From Paulownia fortunei (Eukaryota > Streptophyta > Magnoliopsida > Lamiales > Paulowniaceae), in contig JAGSPU010001569.1 in NCBI GenBank assembly GCA_019321725.1, forward strand, positions 1,302,001 through 1,366,000: a DNA stretch of 64,000 nt. The letters run 5' to 3'. A program made the translations under genes and the position numbers. Shown piece after piece: positions 1 through 12,835 of the stretch. The notes beneath the pieces were generated by a model. The model made no database searches. It was not told the DNA's origin and saw nothing but the letters and a program-made list of their open reading frames with translations. Within the stretch, counting starts at the first letter, position 1. Each line of letters begins with the position of its first letter.

Positions 1-923
1 GCATAATACAAAATGATAGGATCGGGAAAGCATTAAAAAAAAAAAAAAACAGATCGGCCAATCTAAATCTCCTTACCATCAGAATAGCAGCATAAATACA
101 AAAGAAAACAAAGGCACAGGGAATACAAGCCTGATTATGCAAGTTGCATACAAAAGCATGATCGAGAAAGTAGCCTCATTTAACAGAATTTCCAGTTTCA
201 ATCACATTAAACATAGGAGGCATTATGAAGAGTATCTTCCTTACCTCACTACCAATTTCATATTTTCTGTTGCAAATGACTGTATACTCTGTTAACTATC
301 CATCTAGAATGTGAGTGTGCCAACTACTCAATGAAGGTTGTACAAGGCTTCAATTTTCTGAAAAAAGCCAAAAACAAAAAAGGAAAGGCCTCCAAAACTG
401 ATACTTATAACTCAATTGATCTATAGATTTCTCGAAACAAACGAAAACGAAACGAAAGATGAAAGATAAAACATGGATCAACTAAGCCCTCTCGGGGACT
501 TTCTTAAAGAGGAACCTCATGTAAATACCACGAATAAGGTTTGATCTTGATCCTATTCCATTCCAAAAATGAAAGTTCGACACAATTGGATTTTTTTTGA
601 AATTGGATGATGATTTCCCAATGGAAAACTATTAATTCTTCCCAGAGTATAACATGCACAACGATATTTCAAATTAATTCATATAGGTTTAATATACATC
701 AAAAAGGTACAGTGTCATACAACAGGCATTCATTTGAATCCTCGAAATGGCGCACTCTTCTATAAAGTTAATCATCACCTAGGTCTTTGTGCAATTGATA
801 CGCGTGGGTAAGTACTCACATCAAAACTCCATGCGGAAAGATGGAAACAGGGGTGGGTGGGGTGTTGCCTGGGGACACCAGGTGATAGTTCCAAAATATA
901 GCAAGTAGCAAGAAGGAACTCAC
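1..923. other. Intron of the FtsH gene; no exon recognised
   Basis: The stretch lies downstream of the last recognisable FtsH exon, which ends at a good GT donor (922-923 on the minus strand). I looked for the next conserved FtsH block in all minus-strand frames and did not find it. A poly-A run sits near 36-49. A short open stretch at about 483-640 is discussed under rejected items. Confidence 0.5.
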
Positions 924-1750
924 CTGCTTCTGGTCATCAGCACGCATAAGCATTGATGTAAGCACAAACGCAATCAACAAGGGTGTACCAAAAAACTTAA
1001 GTTGCTTTGACATTTCTGGATCATTCCATTGTTCACCTGCTCCGAGTCCTCTGCATTCAGAAAAGATTACAATAAGAAAACCTGGAAACAGTTCAGCATT
1101 GAATAGCAGGGGAAGAAAAAACAATTGATAAGAATGCCAATCTGGAAGTTCACTCAAATAAATTAAAAACATTGTTGCTTGCATACTTGTAGAAATTAAA
1201 CTCAACAAGATAAAATAGCATGTCAAAAAGTTCTTACTAAGCTCCCTTCTCTGTTTCAAAAGACCAGCAAAAAGTTACTAAACATCAAATAAGGCTCAAA
1301 ACAATACCGAATGCACTTAACTACAAATGTAGTGATGTCCAGTACCTTTAGCCCCAGACTTCTGATTGTTTCCTTTTGGAATTTCGGTCTTGTTCTTTGG
1401 ATAATAGTTTTCATAGTCTAGAAGCACCACATTGCAACAATCAAACATTAAAAAACTTCCAAAACCACAAACTCAAAATAATAACAGAACAAGCTAGACA
1501 AGCCACAATGTGACTAAAATGAAAATGCATAATCTTTCTTACTCTTTTTCTTCGGCGCTTGACTGCAAAAAAGCCTCCGAAGCCTAGGATTTGGGAAAAC
1601 CGAGTTGAATTCCTTGAAAACATGACTCTTCAAAACCTGTTTACCAGCTCCAAACGATGTCAAATAGCTCCTCAAAAACCCTAGCCCGCCGTTTTCACAC
1701 GAAGTGAACGCATTTCCGGCAGAAAATTCAGTCAGAATCGACGACCGCAT
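924..1750 (-). CDS. FTSH: Mitochondrial FtsH-type AAA protease, N-terminal exons only (partial)
   Basis: The first three exons of an FTSH3/FTSH10-like m-AAA protease, which degrades and processes inner mitochondrial membrane proteins. Exons: 1750-1543, 1417-1346, 1050-924. The ATG at 1750 opens a basic presequence-like N-terminus with the GGLGFLR and NPRLRR motifs typical of plant FTSH3/10. Joining exons 1 and 2 gives KKKNYENYYPK, a family hallmark. Exon 3 carries a hydrophobic segment (LKFFGTPLLIAFVLTSML) and ends at DDQKQ, where the family continues with a conserved SFQEF block. That block, the AAA domain and the HEXXH site are not in the window, so the fourth intron exceeds 0.9 kb. The frame within exon 3 breaks at about 1042-1043, where a CC (GG in the gene) should be three bases. 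Confident of the family; FTSH3 versus FTSH10 is not decided. Confidence 0.85.
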
Positions 1751-2732
1751 TTCATAACTGCCCGAAAAAGCACCCTGCCAGCAGAAAAATTATAAAAAAA
1801 AAAAAAAACAGAACAAATTAAAACATCACTAAAAACGTCAACTTTATCCGGATATTGATATTCCGGATGTGTGTATGGAAATACTACTTAGAATTTACTT
1901 TATTGAGCGAGGAACGAGATGATCGACAAACAGAGCGTGCGATTCGAGGAAACATGATTAGTTCGCAGATCAGGACATGAAGGTTCGACGGGACCGCGAA
2001 GAAGATAGCCCAAAGTAAGTAATCTTACGACGTCGTCTCCCGTATGGATTAAACAAATATCCTTACTTCCTCTGCAGATAGTTTAATGCAATTCTACGAC
2101 GTCCTCCCTAAAAAAAATTTTATTTTTTCATAGTTTCAGAAACAGAAAACCTAAACAGTCGAGAGTCCAAGAAAAGAGAAAAAGGGTGGCAGCTCAATTG
2201 ACGTCTTTAGCCTTAATAGTTGGTCATACAGCAGGTTTTAATTGTGGTTTTTCGGTAATTGAGCCGCTGGTCTTGTGGTTAAAGACAATCCACAACTCGA
2301 TTATGAGACCCACCCAAAGAAACTGGATCAGCGTACGACTCTATTTTGGTCCTGACTTGTTTGGCCCAAATTTACTATTGTGCCTAATATTGTTTCAAAC
2401 TTTTTAAGGTTAGGAAGATCAACTTTATAAATCTAAAATGTGACTATAATTAGATCATGAAATAAAATGAAGGCATAAAAATTAACAAAGTAAATGAATG
2501 ATACCAAAGCCGGAAAATAAGTCGAAAGTTGTCAATATTAGAGAATTAGATTATACAATCAGAAAATTATTATGATTAAAAGGAAACAGATGCCTCCTTG
2601 GACTATTACAACACACTATATATGATACATTAGAAATTTTTAAGTTTAGGAACAGTGCTTTCGCTTATTACATTGCAACAATTCGGGACACACACGTATA
2701 ATATATATAACCTACGACAATATTCTATAATC
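1751..2732. other. Intergenic: FtsH upstream region and WRKY 3' flank
   Basis: Upstream of the FtsH start, the 2026-2105 part holds two ACGACGTC-type palindromic elements (about 2028-2036 and 2096-2102), which could be bZIP sites. The rest is AT-rich, and no coding signal is convincing on either strand. Confidence 0.4.
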
Positions 2733-4256
2733 TCATTTCATATTAAGCCTAAATATGAAATAGGTAGGAGACCAAGAAAAGGAATTCGACGAAGCCGGTG
2801 AAGAAGGATGTGATTCATGAGAAGCTGAAGATGAGGAATTGGAAGAGGTAGAATCAATCAATGGCTTCCTAATCATCAATGGCACCACATCTTCAAGCAG
2901 GCCTTGTTGGCCCATCAATTCTTGTTCAAACTCCTTAGTTGGGTCTGTTACTGGTCTGGAATCCAGGTTCATGAGAACTTCTTCAAACCCATTTCCTGTT
3001 TGGGCTCCAATGTCATGGGCTTTGTATTGGGCTTCTAATATGGGCCCTTTTTGTTTCTTTATGGGTGGATCTGCTGCTGCTGCTGCTGATTATTATTAAG
3101 GAATAAAAATGGGTAAGTGTAGTGGAGGTGCAGCCCTTCATAGGTGATGATAAGAGTATCCGGATCCTCGATGGATCTCTCCACTTGCTTTTTAGCACTG
3201 CATCTAGGATTTGTGCACCTGTAATAGCTTCTGCATGCATACAATAACAGTTTAAAAAAAAAAAAAAAAACTTGAATTAATTAAAAATAATCCTTTTATG
3301 TTACTTTCAATTTTTGGAGGAGCTAATATTGAACCAAATAAATTGCATATTTGTGATCTAATCTTTTCAATTGTGACCGATCTTTTCTTTTTCCGAAGTC
3401 TTATAAATTTATAGCTTAGAATATTATTTCCATCTGTAGATGATGTCAATTATAGTACGTAGTATGATAATAACATTCTCTTCTGCATGAAAATACCCAT
3501 GTTTAAATTTCTAGACAAATGAAGTGGTTAAAATATACTAGTCTCTTAAATTCAGGTCTATCATGAATATCTGATTCAACGAAAATTATATTTTTTAATT
3601 TTTTAATCATAATTTCAGTATATAAGTTATAACTAAGTCATGTCCAATAGTAAATTCTACGTTTTAGTTAAAAAATTATTTAACTTACTAATTAAATATA
3701 TCTCAAGAAAATGCAACTTAAATTAAAATGAGTAGCTTGAAAAATTTTACCTGGGATTTGGCTATTCTTGATGGATTTCTGGCCATATTTCCTCCACTTA
3801 TAGCCATCATCAGCCATTACATTGCCACAACTCTTGATTCTCAAAGTATACTTATAGTTCTCATGATTAGCCTTGTTGAGAAAACCTCTTTCCAGCATTG
3901 AAATTCTGCACATACAATTCAACAAACAAAAATTGTCACCTATATATATATATAAATAGTGGCACAGTGAAGGAAACATATTTGACTAATTAAATATTCA
4001 GAAACCTGTGGGCTTCAGATTGAGCTTCATGATGGAAATTATGGATTCCATGGTTGGTATATGATAAAGCACTTTCTATATCTTCCATCGTAGGACCAGA
4101 ATAAACAGCTGACAGAAGCCGGGAATCAGTTGAAATGCTGGAATTTGGTCCCATTGCCTGATGGGGCTGCATGAAAAATGGTGATATGTCGTCGAGAAGT
4201 TCTTTAACTAGCTCATCATCTTCAGTTCCTCCTGTCAACTTAATTAGCTCCTCCAT
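2733..4256 (-). CDS. WRKY49: WRKY transcription factor, WRKY49-type, with two apparent frame breaks
   Basis: A DNA-binding factor with one WRKY domain. Exons: 4256-4006, 3905-3751, 3230-2733. The N-terminus is acidic (ELVKELLDD). Exon 2 carries KSCGNVMADDGYKWRKYGQK, and exon 3 carries the zinc-finger half, YYRCTNPRCSAKKQVERS then EGLHLHY, i.e. C-x4-C-x23-H-x-H (group II). A polyglutamine run of CAG codons follows, then a tail with GQQGLLEDVV, a motif I recall from Arabidopsis WRKY49. Two single-base losses break the frame. One is in the codons before the exon 2/3 splice (a GG at 3760-3761 should be three bases; the family reads NSPNPR). The other is just after the CAG run (about 3069-3070). 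With both corrected the CDS is 906 bases, 301 residues. Taken literally, the protein would end after the glutamines or misread the zinc finger. Confidence 0.9.
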
Positions 4257-5037
4257 TATGTGCTGGTTTTAAGATAATTTTATGAGTTGTGTGTGCATAA
4301 TATAGTATTGAAGCTAATAATTAAGTGAAAAGCTGTTGAGAAGTGATATAGAAAAGTGCTTATAAGTGGGGAAAAGGTTAGGTTAGAGTGGAGCAGATGA
4401 AGAGGAAGGTTTGATGTTTTTTGTGTCTTTGCCTTCTAAGTTCAAATTATAGAACAAGCTTTAGTTGGTGGTTGCTAGTTATACTGAATAAATTTGGAGA
4501 TAAGGTGATGTACATATGCATTGTATACTATTGTCTCTGTGACTGTGTGTGTGTGTTATTTATTTATTTATTTATTTTTAAATTTATTTATGAAGCTAGA
4601 AGGTGGGATTTTCTGTATTACTAGGTTGACTTTTGAAAATTCCATCCCTGTCAAGTGTCAAACCATTAAAGTCTGGACCAATTTTGCAGTTTGGTACAGC
4701 CTGATTCTGCTTGAGTCCACCAATGCTGAATATGCCTAATTTTCTTGTTATGAATTAGGTGGGAGATTTAATTCTGCTAAATATTTAAAATTGTTAGCCA
4801 AGCATATAAGAATTCCATTTAGCTTATTTGGATCTTTGGCTTTGATGAGATGGGATCAAAATACAGCAAAGGAGGGACACTGTGGATGATCTATCACAAT
4901 TCTATTTGAAGTACCCATCTTTAAATTGGTTGTATTCTCTGTTTTATTTATTATTATTTTCCATCTGTTGTTTATTTGTCTTGCTCTGATGTTTTGATAA
5001 GATTTGTGTTATGTTTTTTTATATAAGGTGGACCAAG

Positions 5038-5074
<37 letters not shown>

Positions 5075-8000
5075 TGGTTGCCCTTTCTTTCTTTCTTTTT
5101 TAAGGTGGACCAATCGTACCTAAACCATGCATCTTTCAGGTAAGATCAAGAGTCAACTGCTAAACGAAGAACATATAGATATCTAATACTTACTTCTTGC
5201 TAAGGGTTGCACTTGGTATAATTTGCTTGACTCTTGGAAATTTTCTTAGAGCAGTTGAGCATGAAATCTAATTTATTATTAAGTGAGCCAAAATATTTTA
5301 TAAATTAATGTCAAATTCATATTTTGTCTGTAAATTACCATGAGATTTTGATATGAGTAATATATAAAAGGAATCACACAAGTAAATCATGCATAATATA
5401 CATAGAAAGGCGAAAATTCAACCTTTATGTACTAGCTAGCTCAAGGATAATTTTCTCCAAGACTGCACCATTATTTATCCCGTGCACTCACAAAAGGATC
5501 CAATTTAATTTGTGGTTGCTTCAAAGATAGGGAAAGCTCACGTTTTTGTTTTTTTCATATGGGGTTGACTTTTAATATAAGTCCGATAAATATTTAAGGC
5601 AGCGTGACCCGGTTAAGGACAAAATGGCTTAGGTTTAGCTGCAGTTAATGAATGGGTTTTCTGTCAGGTAGTGATGAAAGTGGTGAAGAGCCCTCAGACC
5701 AAATCTTGGTGGAGCTTTCTACAAAAGTCAACCCCTCCCCCACCCCCCAACCCCAACCCCACCCCTGGCGGTGGGTGACACGTATGAGGAGGTAGGGTGG
5801 CCTACAGGTGAGGCGAAGGGGTAGCAAAGTCACATGTGGAAGATGGGAATGGAACTGGTCGAGCTGTGCCTGTCCGGGGCTCCGAATTTGACGGTGCAAC
5901 CAACCCAATTTGAGAGTGTGAACAAAATTTAGAAGGGCAGGGGGGACTGGGTTGGACCCTCTTGCAAAGGGATGGATCGTGCTTTAATGCAGAGGAGAGT
6001 TCTGTCCTAATCATGAGTTGGCCATTTGCATCTTCTTAGTTATTCCTATGAACCTTCTTCTACAAAACACACAATTTTGTTTTTTTGTAAAATTATATGG
6101 TGTTACCATGTTTTGTATATTCATAATTCATTTATGTCATTACTTGCACTATAGTATTTATTTACCATGAATCAAGATTTAGATTCTATGAAGATTAAAA
6201 TCATGTATTTCTAATTAAATGCCTTTGTTATAAGAGTAGTCGATCTAAGTGGAAATTCAGCTTTCATCTTTGTCAACAACAAGCCATTGTTGCTTTTTTC
6301 ATTGGAATTGGAAGGCAATGGATTTGAGCAAGCAAATTAGCAACCCCGAAATAAAATAAATAGTTTAAATTAAATATTTAGAGCTTCAAATTCATTGTTC
6401 TTGTTCAACAGTTATAAGTAATAATTAGTTCCCAGCAAATGAGGTAGTTGGGATCTTCTTTTTCAATTTGATGTTTTATTTTATATTTTACTTTAATTAC
6501 TTGTTTTTGGCAAAGACGAAAGTTATATACATTTATTGTTAAAATACAAATATAAAACTCAAAGTAAACAAAACAAGAAAACGTGATTTGGGTTTACTAA
6601 CAAAATGGTCTGAAAATAAGAATAGATCGGTGGTGGACTTAGGCCCATACTAAAGGGCTTGACATATCCATCTACAATCTACAAAAGCAAAAATGTCCTA
6701 AAACAGACATCCAAACAGACGGGCTTAAAATTGAGGAAAGGCCTACTGCCTAATTTATACAAGTGTTGAAGCCTGCATTGTATGGGGACCAGCCTTCTAT
6801 ATAGCAACGGCCCAAATTCTTCGTGACATGGTTCGATTATCAAAATCCATCTCTTTGTTTAATTTTATCAAAAAAAAAAAAAAAAAAGAAAATTCAGCCA
6901 ATAAATTATTTAATATATATAAAAGTAGTAAAGGTACAACGAAAAATCATATACTTTTTTTATTCAAGAAACAAAGGAAATAAGTTTAGCTAGAAAACAG
7001 CTTGGCATAAAAAAGCTAGCTTTTGCACTTTTTAGTCCCACAATTCATTAAAAGAAAATTGGCTCACCCTTACCAAAAACTTGTATTATAATTAAGGGTT
7101 TTGGTCCATCCTGAATTGCTGCTGATCCTAAACGATAATAGCCGGCGGCTGCACATTTTTTTCCACTTCCCCCTACGAGAGGTAAACAAAAGAGGAGGAA
7201 AAAAGTAGGTATTTTGGTTGTGGCTAGCAAAACATCATTCACCTCCACTTTAATTCTGGATTTTATGATAGAAAAAAGTAGAAGAAAATAAAATATAAAA
7301 TTACCTCATATTTTCAATTTTTTTTGTTGTCTATCGAATTTAAGATCCAATGAAGCAAAATTTTATTGTGCTACCACAATGAGAGAGAGAGAGAGAGATC
7401 TAAACATATTTTGACTTCAAAGTCTAAAAGTTGCCAATCTTTACTGGGTCTTGAGTCATTGATTCTTGACCAGTGCTCGGTTCGTGCCTGTCAATGGAGA
7501 AAAAAGGGTTTTCAGGTCTCATGACTACTCTTTCTTTTATTGACAAATCAGTAAACTTTTAAGTTTTAATAATGAGAATCAATCGATCAACGAGTACAAA
7601 GCATAGTACAAAATAGATTTAAAAGGACACTTATAGATTCTGCAATTTCCATAGCTATCCATAACAACACAATAAATATTCACTTGTTCATATTTTTGAC
7701 CAAAATTTTATATAAAATTAAAAATTTATAAATTTTGTATAATTTACACTATTACACTTAAAAACAGTAATTTTAGTTGTATCATATTATTACTTTAATC
7801 AAAATGAGAACAAAATATAATATAAAAGAGAAGAGAGAAAAATTATACATTCATTGAGACTTTTTCGCCTAAATTTCATGTGAAAAGGAGGATCGAATTA
7901 ATTTTAGTGTACAACAAAATTTCAATATCTATGTAAAACTTCAAAATAGATTCAATTACGATTTTAAGAAAATTATTAAATTTTATAGATCTTTTTTGTT

Positions 8001-8535
8001 TTCAGAAGTATACTTAAATGAAGAAGATTGAGCATCAGTTTGTATTGAATACTTTTTTAATCATCTTCCCATAGGGTTTAGAGTGTAGACTAGTTGCCCA
8101 CTTGCCTTAGGAAAAGCAAAAGGTGAGTAATAATTCTCAATTAATTAACAATTACTAGTCAAGAAAAACATTCTCCCTACTCCATTAATTATTTCCCCCC
8201 TTATCCAATTTTTTCTAAGCCAAACAAAATACTGTAACACCTTCAAATTTCCCCAAAAAAATAAAAACAAAAATAATCCTGCGGCGGGGATTCAAACTGA
8301 GGCCACCCTAAAATACTTTCCCTCCCAAAATCCGGCGCCGCCCTATTTGAACCGACGCGGGTGGGCCACCGCCACGTCTTCAGAACAAGTCGGTGCCACC
8401 CCATTCTTAACTGTCACTTTTAACTATTCCTCCACCACTCTACATTACCCAGAAAAGACCCATTTTCAAGTTTTCTTCAAAAAAGAAACACCCCTCCATT
8501 ATCAGTAAACCTCAATTAATTGCTCGCACAAAATT
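4257..8535. other. Gene-poor 4.3-kb intergenic region
   Basis: It contains the WRKY upstream region, a (CT)n run at 5041-5071, a C-rich tract at 5727-5766 and a (GA)n run at 7380-7397. Open frames around 5645-6014 are short, strand-ambiguous and low-complexity. I see no gene. Confidence 0.5.
5041..5071. repeat. (CT)n microsatellite
   Basis: About fifteen uninterrupted CT units, followed 20 bases later by a pyrimidine-rich CTTTCTTTCTTT stretch. It is about 0.8 kb upstream of the WRKY start. Confidence 0.95.
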
Positions 8536-8536
8536 C

Positions 8537-8547
8537 TATATATAAAC
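8537..8547 (+). promoter_or_regulatory. Candidate TATA box of the SMR gene
   Basis: CTATATATAAAC lies 215-220 bases upstream of the SMR ATG, in an otherwise ordinary AT-rich context. It implies a 5' UTR of roughly 180 bases. Confidence 0.55.
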
Positions 8548-8758
8548 AAGCCAGGAAACTGTTTGATATTCCTTTCTTGTTTCCTATCCTACATCAAATT
8601 TTGCATTTCTCTGAGTTTTTCTATTTTTTATATTTTTTGGAGAACAAGGTAGAGCTAGCTAGTACAGATTAGTACGTAGTGTAGTATCGTACATACGTAA
8701 TATATACAAAAAATATAAAGGAGGAAAAAGGATTCTTGGAAGTGAGGAAATATTGAAA

Positions 8759-8956
8759 ATGGAAGCGGATCAAGGGTGTACCACTCCGAAGAACCCGGAA
8801 TATCAGATACCGGTGGCGCTGGTGTGTCCACCGCCGCCGAGCAAACAGAATAAGCGGCGAACGAAGAGGGAGCCGCCCAAGAATGGCTACTTTCAGTCGC
8901 CGGAGCTTGATGCGTTCTTCGGCAATGCGGGTCAAGGGCGACAAGCTTGGGCTTAG
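8759..8956 (+). CDS. SMR4: SIAMESE-related cyclin-dependent kinase inhibitor
   Basis: An intact single-exon gene of 65 codons plus stop. SIM/SMR proteins bind and inhibit cyclin-CDK complexes and promote the switch from mitosis to endoreduplication. The short family motifs appear in order: CTTPKNPEYQIP (residues about 7-18), CPPPPSKQ (about 23-30), a basic KRRTKREPPKNGYF block (about 32-45), then SPELDAFFGN. Length and single-exon structure fit the family. The ATG at 8759 is chosen because the family motif begins just after it and no upstream in-frame ATG exists. The assignment to SMR4 rather than another SMR rests on gene order: Arabidopsis SMR4 (At5g02220, from memory) sits beside FHL and PCS1, as here. 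Confidence 0.88.
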   Translation: MEADQGCTTPKNPEYQIPVALVCPPPPSKQNKRRTKREPPKNGYFQSPELDAFFGNAGQGRQAWA

Positions 8957-11900
8957 GTTTAATTCTTGTTGTCTTAGTATGCATGGATACTTAGTTGTTG
9001 TGTTCTTTTTTTTTTTTCCAACTCAGTTTCTGTAGGTGTTTAGGATATCTTAGTTTGTATGTAAGTTTCTAAAATCCTTCGTGTTTTTTGTTGCTTTTTT
9101 CAGTTCAGAAAGCCAACAAATGAATGGTAACTTTCAATTCTTGGAAATGAAAGAGAGAAAATTTCGATAATTACATATCTGCTGTTTTCTCAATGGAACT
9201 TCTATTGCAACTTTTTAACTTTTAACCATAAGATTTGAAATTTCCCACGAAGAATTTTTGTAACTGAGATTTCAATAATTCATGATATATAAGTATCTTC
9301 TTCTTCCCTGATTTTGAAGATATATCCAATAGAAAATTATATGGAGTATCCACCAACATGAAAATTTTTCAAGAGACCAGTTCTGTGGTGGAGTACTCTG
9401 GAGTGTGAAATTATTAAAATGGTTGTTGAAGAACTCTTCCAATATATCTGCAGACACAAGCTACATAAATTACTTGGGTTAATCTGAGGAGGTTGGTGTC
9501 GGTAAAATCTATTTTAAAGAGGTTGAAACTCTTATATGAATTATTTATTTATTCATGCATGAAAGGTAGATCTGTGTTTGGGTTTGGCAGGCCTGGATGA
9601 GATCAGATGTAACATCCTTTTCATTTGTTGGTTGGCCGAAAATACATCACAACAACCTCGGCCTGAAACATTATTAACGACTGTTTTTCCACTTCAGTTT
9701 TAGTACCTTTCACCGGTGATCCAACCACACTGCCAAATTTCACGGTATTCCTCGATCGCCATTGTTCACTATACATGAGAGACAATGCTGAGGTATAACT
9801 ATATATTATTAGTTGCTCAATACAAGGCCATGTAAAATCAGTCGATTGTAATTCAGAGACATTATTAAACATTAGATGTAAAACTATAACTTTTAAGAAT
9901 TAATGAGACAAGAATTATGTATAAATTGTCAATAATCAGCAACATATGTTACATAATGACAACAAAATTATTGTGTTACTACTGAATTGTCACTAGTTGT
10001 GAATAGTGACAATTTAAATATATTTTTGTTAAATGATTTTGTAAAAATCATTGTTATGATATAATAAAAATTACTACCACAAAATACATAATATTAGTGA
10101 CAGCCTCAATATTTTGTCACTGACATTGTTTCTGTCTTGTTGTGACACTGCATCAATACTCACAAGATGCATGAGATATGTTAAAATGGAGTAACAGATA
10201 TTTGCTTCATTCCAAACTATAAGTAACTTCAGAGTATAACATCTTTCAGACGAACATAAATCCTGATTTTAAGTTCATAGGTAGTCCGGACTAATGCGAT
10301 GTTAGCTTCAATTTATTATTATAAAATGAAAATTTTTTGCACATAATATTTGTAATAACAATTATGATTTATAAGTGGATCATTTCCTATACCATTATTT
10401 GTGTAGTATCAATGTGCCTATGGTTTTGTTTTGATAATGTGCTAATGATATTTTGCAATGGGCATAGTTGTTAGAAAAGATAAGGATCTACATAGTAATA
10501 TCAAATAATCATTAACGAAATTAAATATGTACTAGTAGTATTTCACATATAGAGTGAGTAATGGCACATTTATTAAAAAGAAAAAAAAAAAAAGCTCTTA
10601 GTAAATTAATCTAATTTTTGAACAACATTGAAGTTTGACGATGCCTTGATTTTAATCTTAGAATGCAAGCTTTTGACTCCCAATCCCTTCTTTTGCATTC
10701 TGTCCAGTCAAATTTTTACTTCATTTCTAAGTGAAAGAGTTCTGGAAATCAATTGTTAGAACAACAATCAACATTGTCAAAAAGAGTATGACTGACTTCC
10801 CTCCAACGTGTGAATGAAACTCACCCCACTTCCTCAACTAAAAACAAATAGAATCTTTGTCTGAAGAAAGGGAAAGATAGTTGAAGGAACGATTTGATAC
10901 TAACATATTATAAACGCAACATTCATTCAAATATAGTTTTGAACCAGTGATTGCTGCTTACAAAGTAGAAACATCAATTATCGGTCAATTTTCTTAAATA
11001 GGAAGTAAGAAAAGTTGGAAAGTCCGAAACCTTGGATAGATTGAAGTTTAAGAGAAACAGGTCTCAAATAATAATGATATGTGGTGAAACTGGTAATCCC
11101 TTCCTACAACTAACCTCTCTTCTCTAACAAGATTAAAATGTGACTGTTTCTGGCTTCATAGATATCCTAATTATTAGGATGCTATTATAGGTTTTAGATC
11201 AAATTAGGTCGACTTAATTATAATTTTATAATCGTTGTACACCTAAAAAACCAAAAGAAAACCAAAGTTTGATTAAATTTGGCAATTTTTTGATTGTTTT
11301 GAGTGATAATCGTAGTAACTCAAAAAACCCAAAAAAGATAATTAGTGTAATTTATGTATATAGTAGCGATTATTAATGGTTGGTATTCATAAAATTATTA
11401 ATTTAATAATTAATAATCATTCTTATTGACATATGACATTTGATCGTTTCATTCAGAAAAAGAAAGCCATTGAATCAAATTGAGTTGATTTTATAATACC
11501 CCAAAAATGGGATTAGTTGTATTTATAGGCTGATTGACTTTAAATAATTTGGTGTAACAGGTGATCCCTGGCTCCCTGCAACCAACCACTCTTCTCCTGT
11601 AAGATGCAAGATGAACAGTCTAAAAAGCATTGTTTGGGTTTTTACTACTTTTATCTTTACCATTTTACAAAACAAGGACCAAATTCGTAATATAATTTTG
11701 GTGAAATAAATAATAATCCTCCCAAACAAACAGGGCAGATTGATGGTTGATGTTTCCTTTTCAGGGGAATTGGCAGCACATGAATGCGTTGGATGAACTC
11801 ATTTGGCTAGGCCACATATAATTTTTTTTATGCTTGGAACTGTTTAATTAATGTAACATTGAACTATTTAATTAATGTAACATTCATGTCGGAGATTGAA

Positions 11901-12760
11901 AAGAAAAGCGTCTTTGGTTATTAGGATATTTTGATTTTATTTTAAAAAAATAAAAATTAATGCTGTAATAATTTCTCAATATCCTAAAAGATGAATTATT
12001 TGGGGCTTATTGGTAAAGAAAGTTGGCAGGTATAACAGGACTGCATAATTCATAAACAATATTTGTATTCATTTTCACTTTCCTTTTTGAAAATATTTTA
12101 AAATGATTACATCAGCGGGATCAGAAAAGGTTGTATTAACTATGACTGAATTCAGGATGTAGGCTTTGAAAATAAAATTATTTCTCAAAAGTATTTTAAA
12201 AAATGACCATAATATACGCGTTTCTGAAATGAAAATGCAAATATATTTTGGTGAATCCAAACCAAACACAGCCTATAATGTCCAATAAAACCTAGATTTG
12301 AGAAACACACAAGAGTATAGAACTAGTGAATCACACGTTCACAAATGGAAGGTATATGTTGCTTTGAGAGACAGGTCTAATTAAGAAACTGATGTTCCAT
12401 CTTGAAACTAAATTATGTGAAAGTTTAGCCTCTTAAAATTTCATAAGAAGAACATATCTTAACAAAAAACAACGATTTGAAAACTCTCTTTATTCAGTTC
12501 AAAGTTATGAAATGTGCTTGCTTAAGTGATTAGTCTCCAAAATGGATATGTAATTATAAAAGCAAAAGCCAAAACCCTCTTGTTAATCAGGATTAAACTA
12601 AACATGGAAGCATAATCTTACTTTAGCAGCACTCTAAAATTCAGCTTGACCAACAGCAAAGCGGAGCACACAAGGAGACCAACTCCACAGGAAAATGAAA
12701 CTCATGAACATTCTTCCTGTTCCTCCCTGATGACAATACTCTTATTACCTAATCATCTCC
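8957..12760. other. Gene-poor 3.8-kb intergenic region
   Basis: AT-rich, no convincing gene. Around 9900-10140 several TGTCACT/AGTGACA words in both orientations suggest an old small inverted-repeat element, but ends could not be fixed. Two loosely similar segments (about 11086-11140 and 11552-11610) share blocks such as GGTGnAAC and CTCTTCTC. A short tandem duplication of a TTTAATTAATGTAACATT unit lies at about 11842-11885. Confidence 0.4.
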
Positions 12761-12761
12761 T

Positions 12762-12770
12762 TATTTATAG
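12762..12770 (+). promoter_or_regulatory. Candidate TATA box of laccase 1
   Basis: TATTTATAG lies about 70 bases upstream of the first ATG of laccase 1. It is a weak match but in the right place. Confidence 0.35.
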
Positions 12771-12835
12771 ACCCACAGAAAATAAAATTTCAACAATTAA
12801 CTGAGAGCCTCCGAAAAGAAATTCTATTACTTATC

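Noticed and set aside
483..640. Minus-strand open stretch ending RGIYMRFLFKKVPERA and a stop, possibly an extra exon
   Set aside because: It has no likeness to the FtsH block expected next, the upstream AG lacks a pyrimidine tract, and I recognise no family.
2240..2330. Possible tRNA-like segment (GTGGTTAAAG near GACCC)
   Set aside because: No cloverleaf could be drawn and B-box consensus is absent.
3751..3905. Unusual WRKY variant NSQIP in place of NSPNP
   Set aside because: It arises from a one-base loss in a C run; the next exon is in frame only if the usual NSPNPR is assumed.
5645..6014. Overlapping minus-strand open frames in GC-richer DNA
   Set aside because: Low-complexity, no start context, no family likeness.
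9621..9872. 83-codon minus-strand open frame
   Set aside because: No motif, no splice partners, surrounded by AT-rich sequence.
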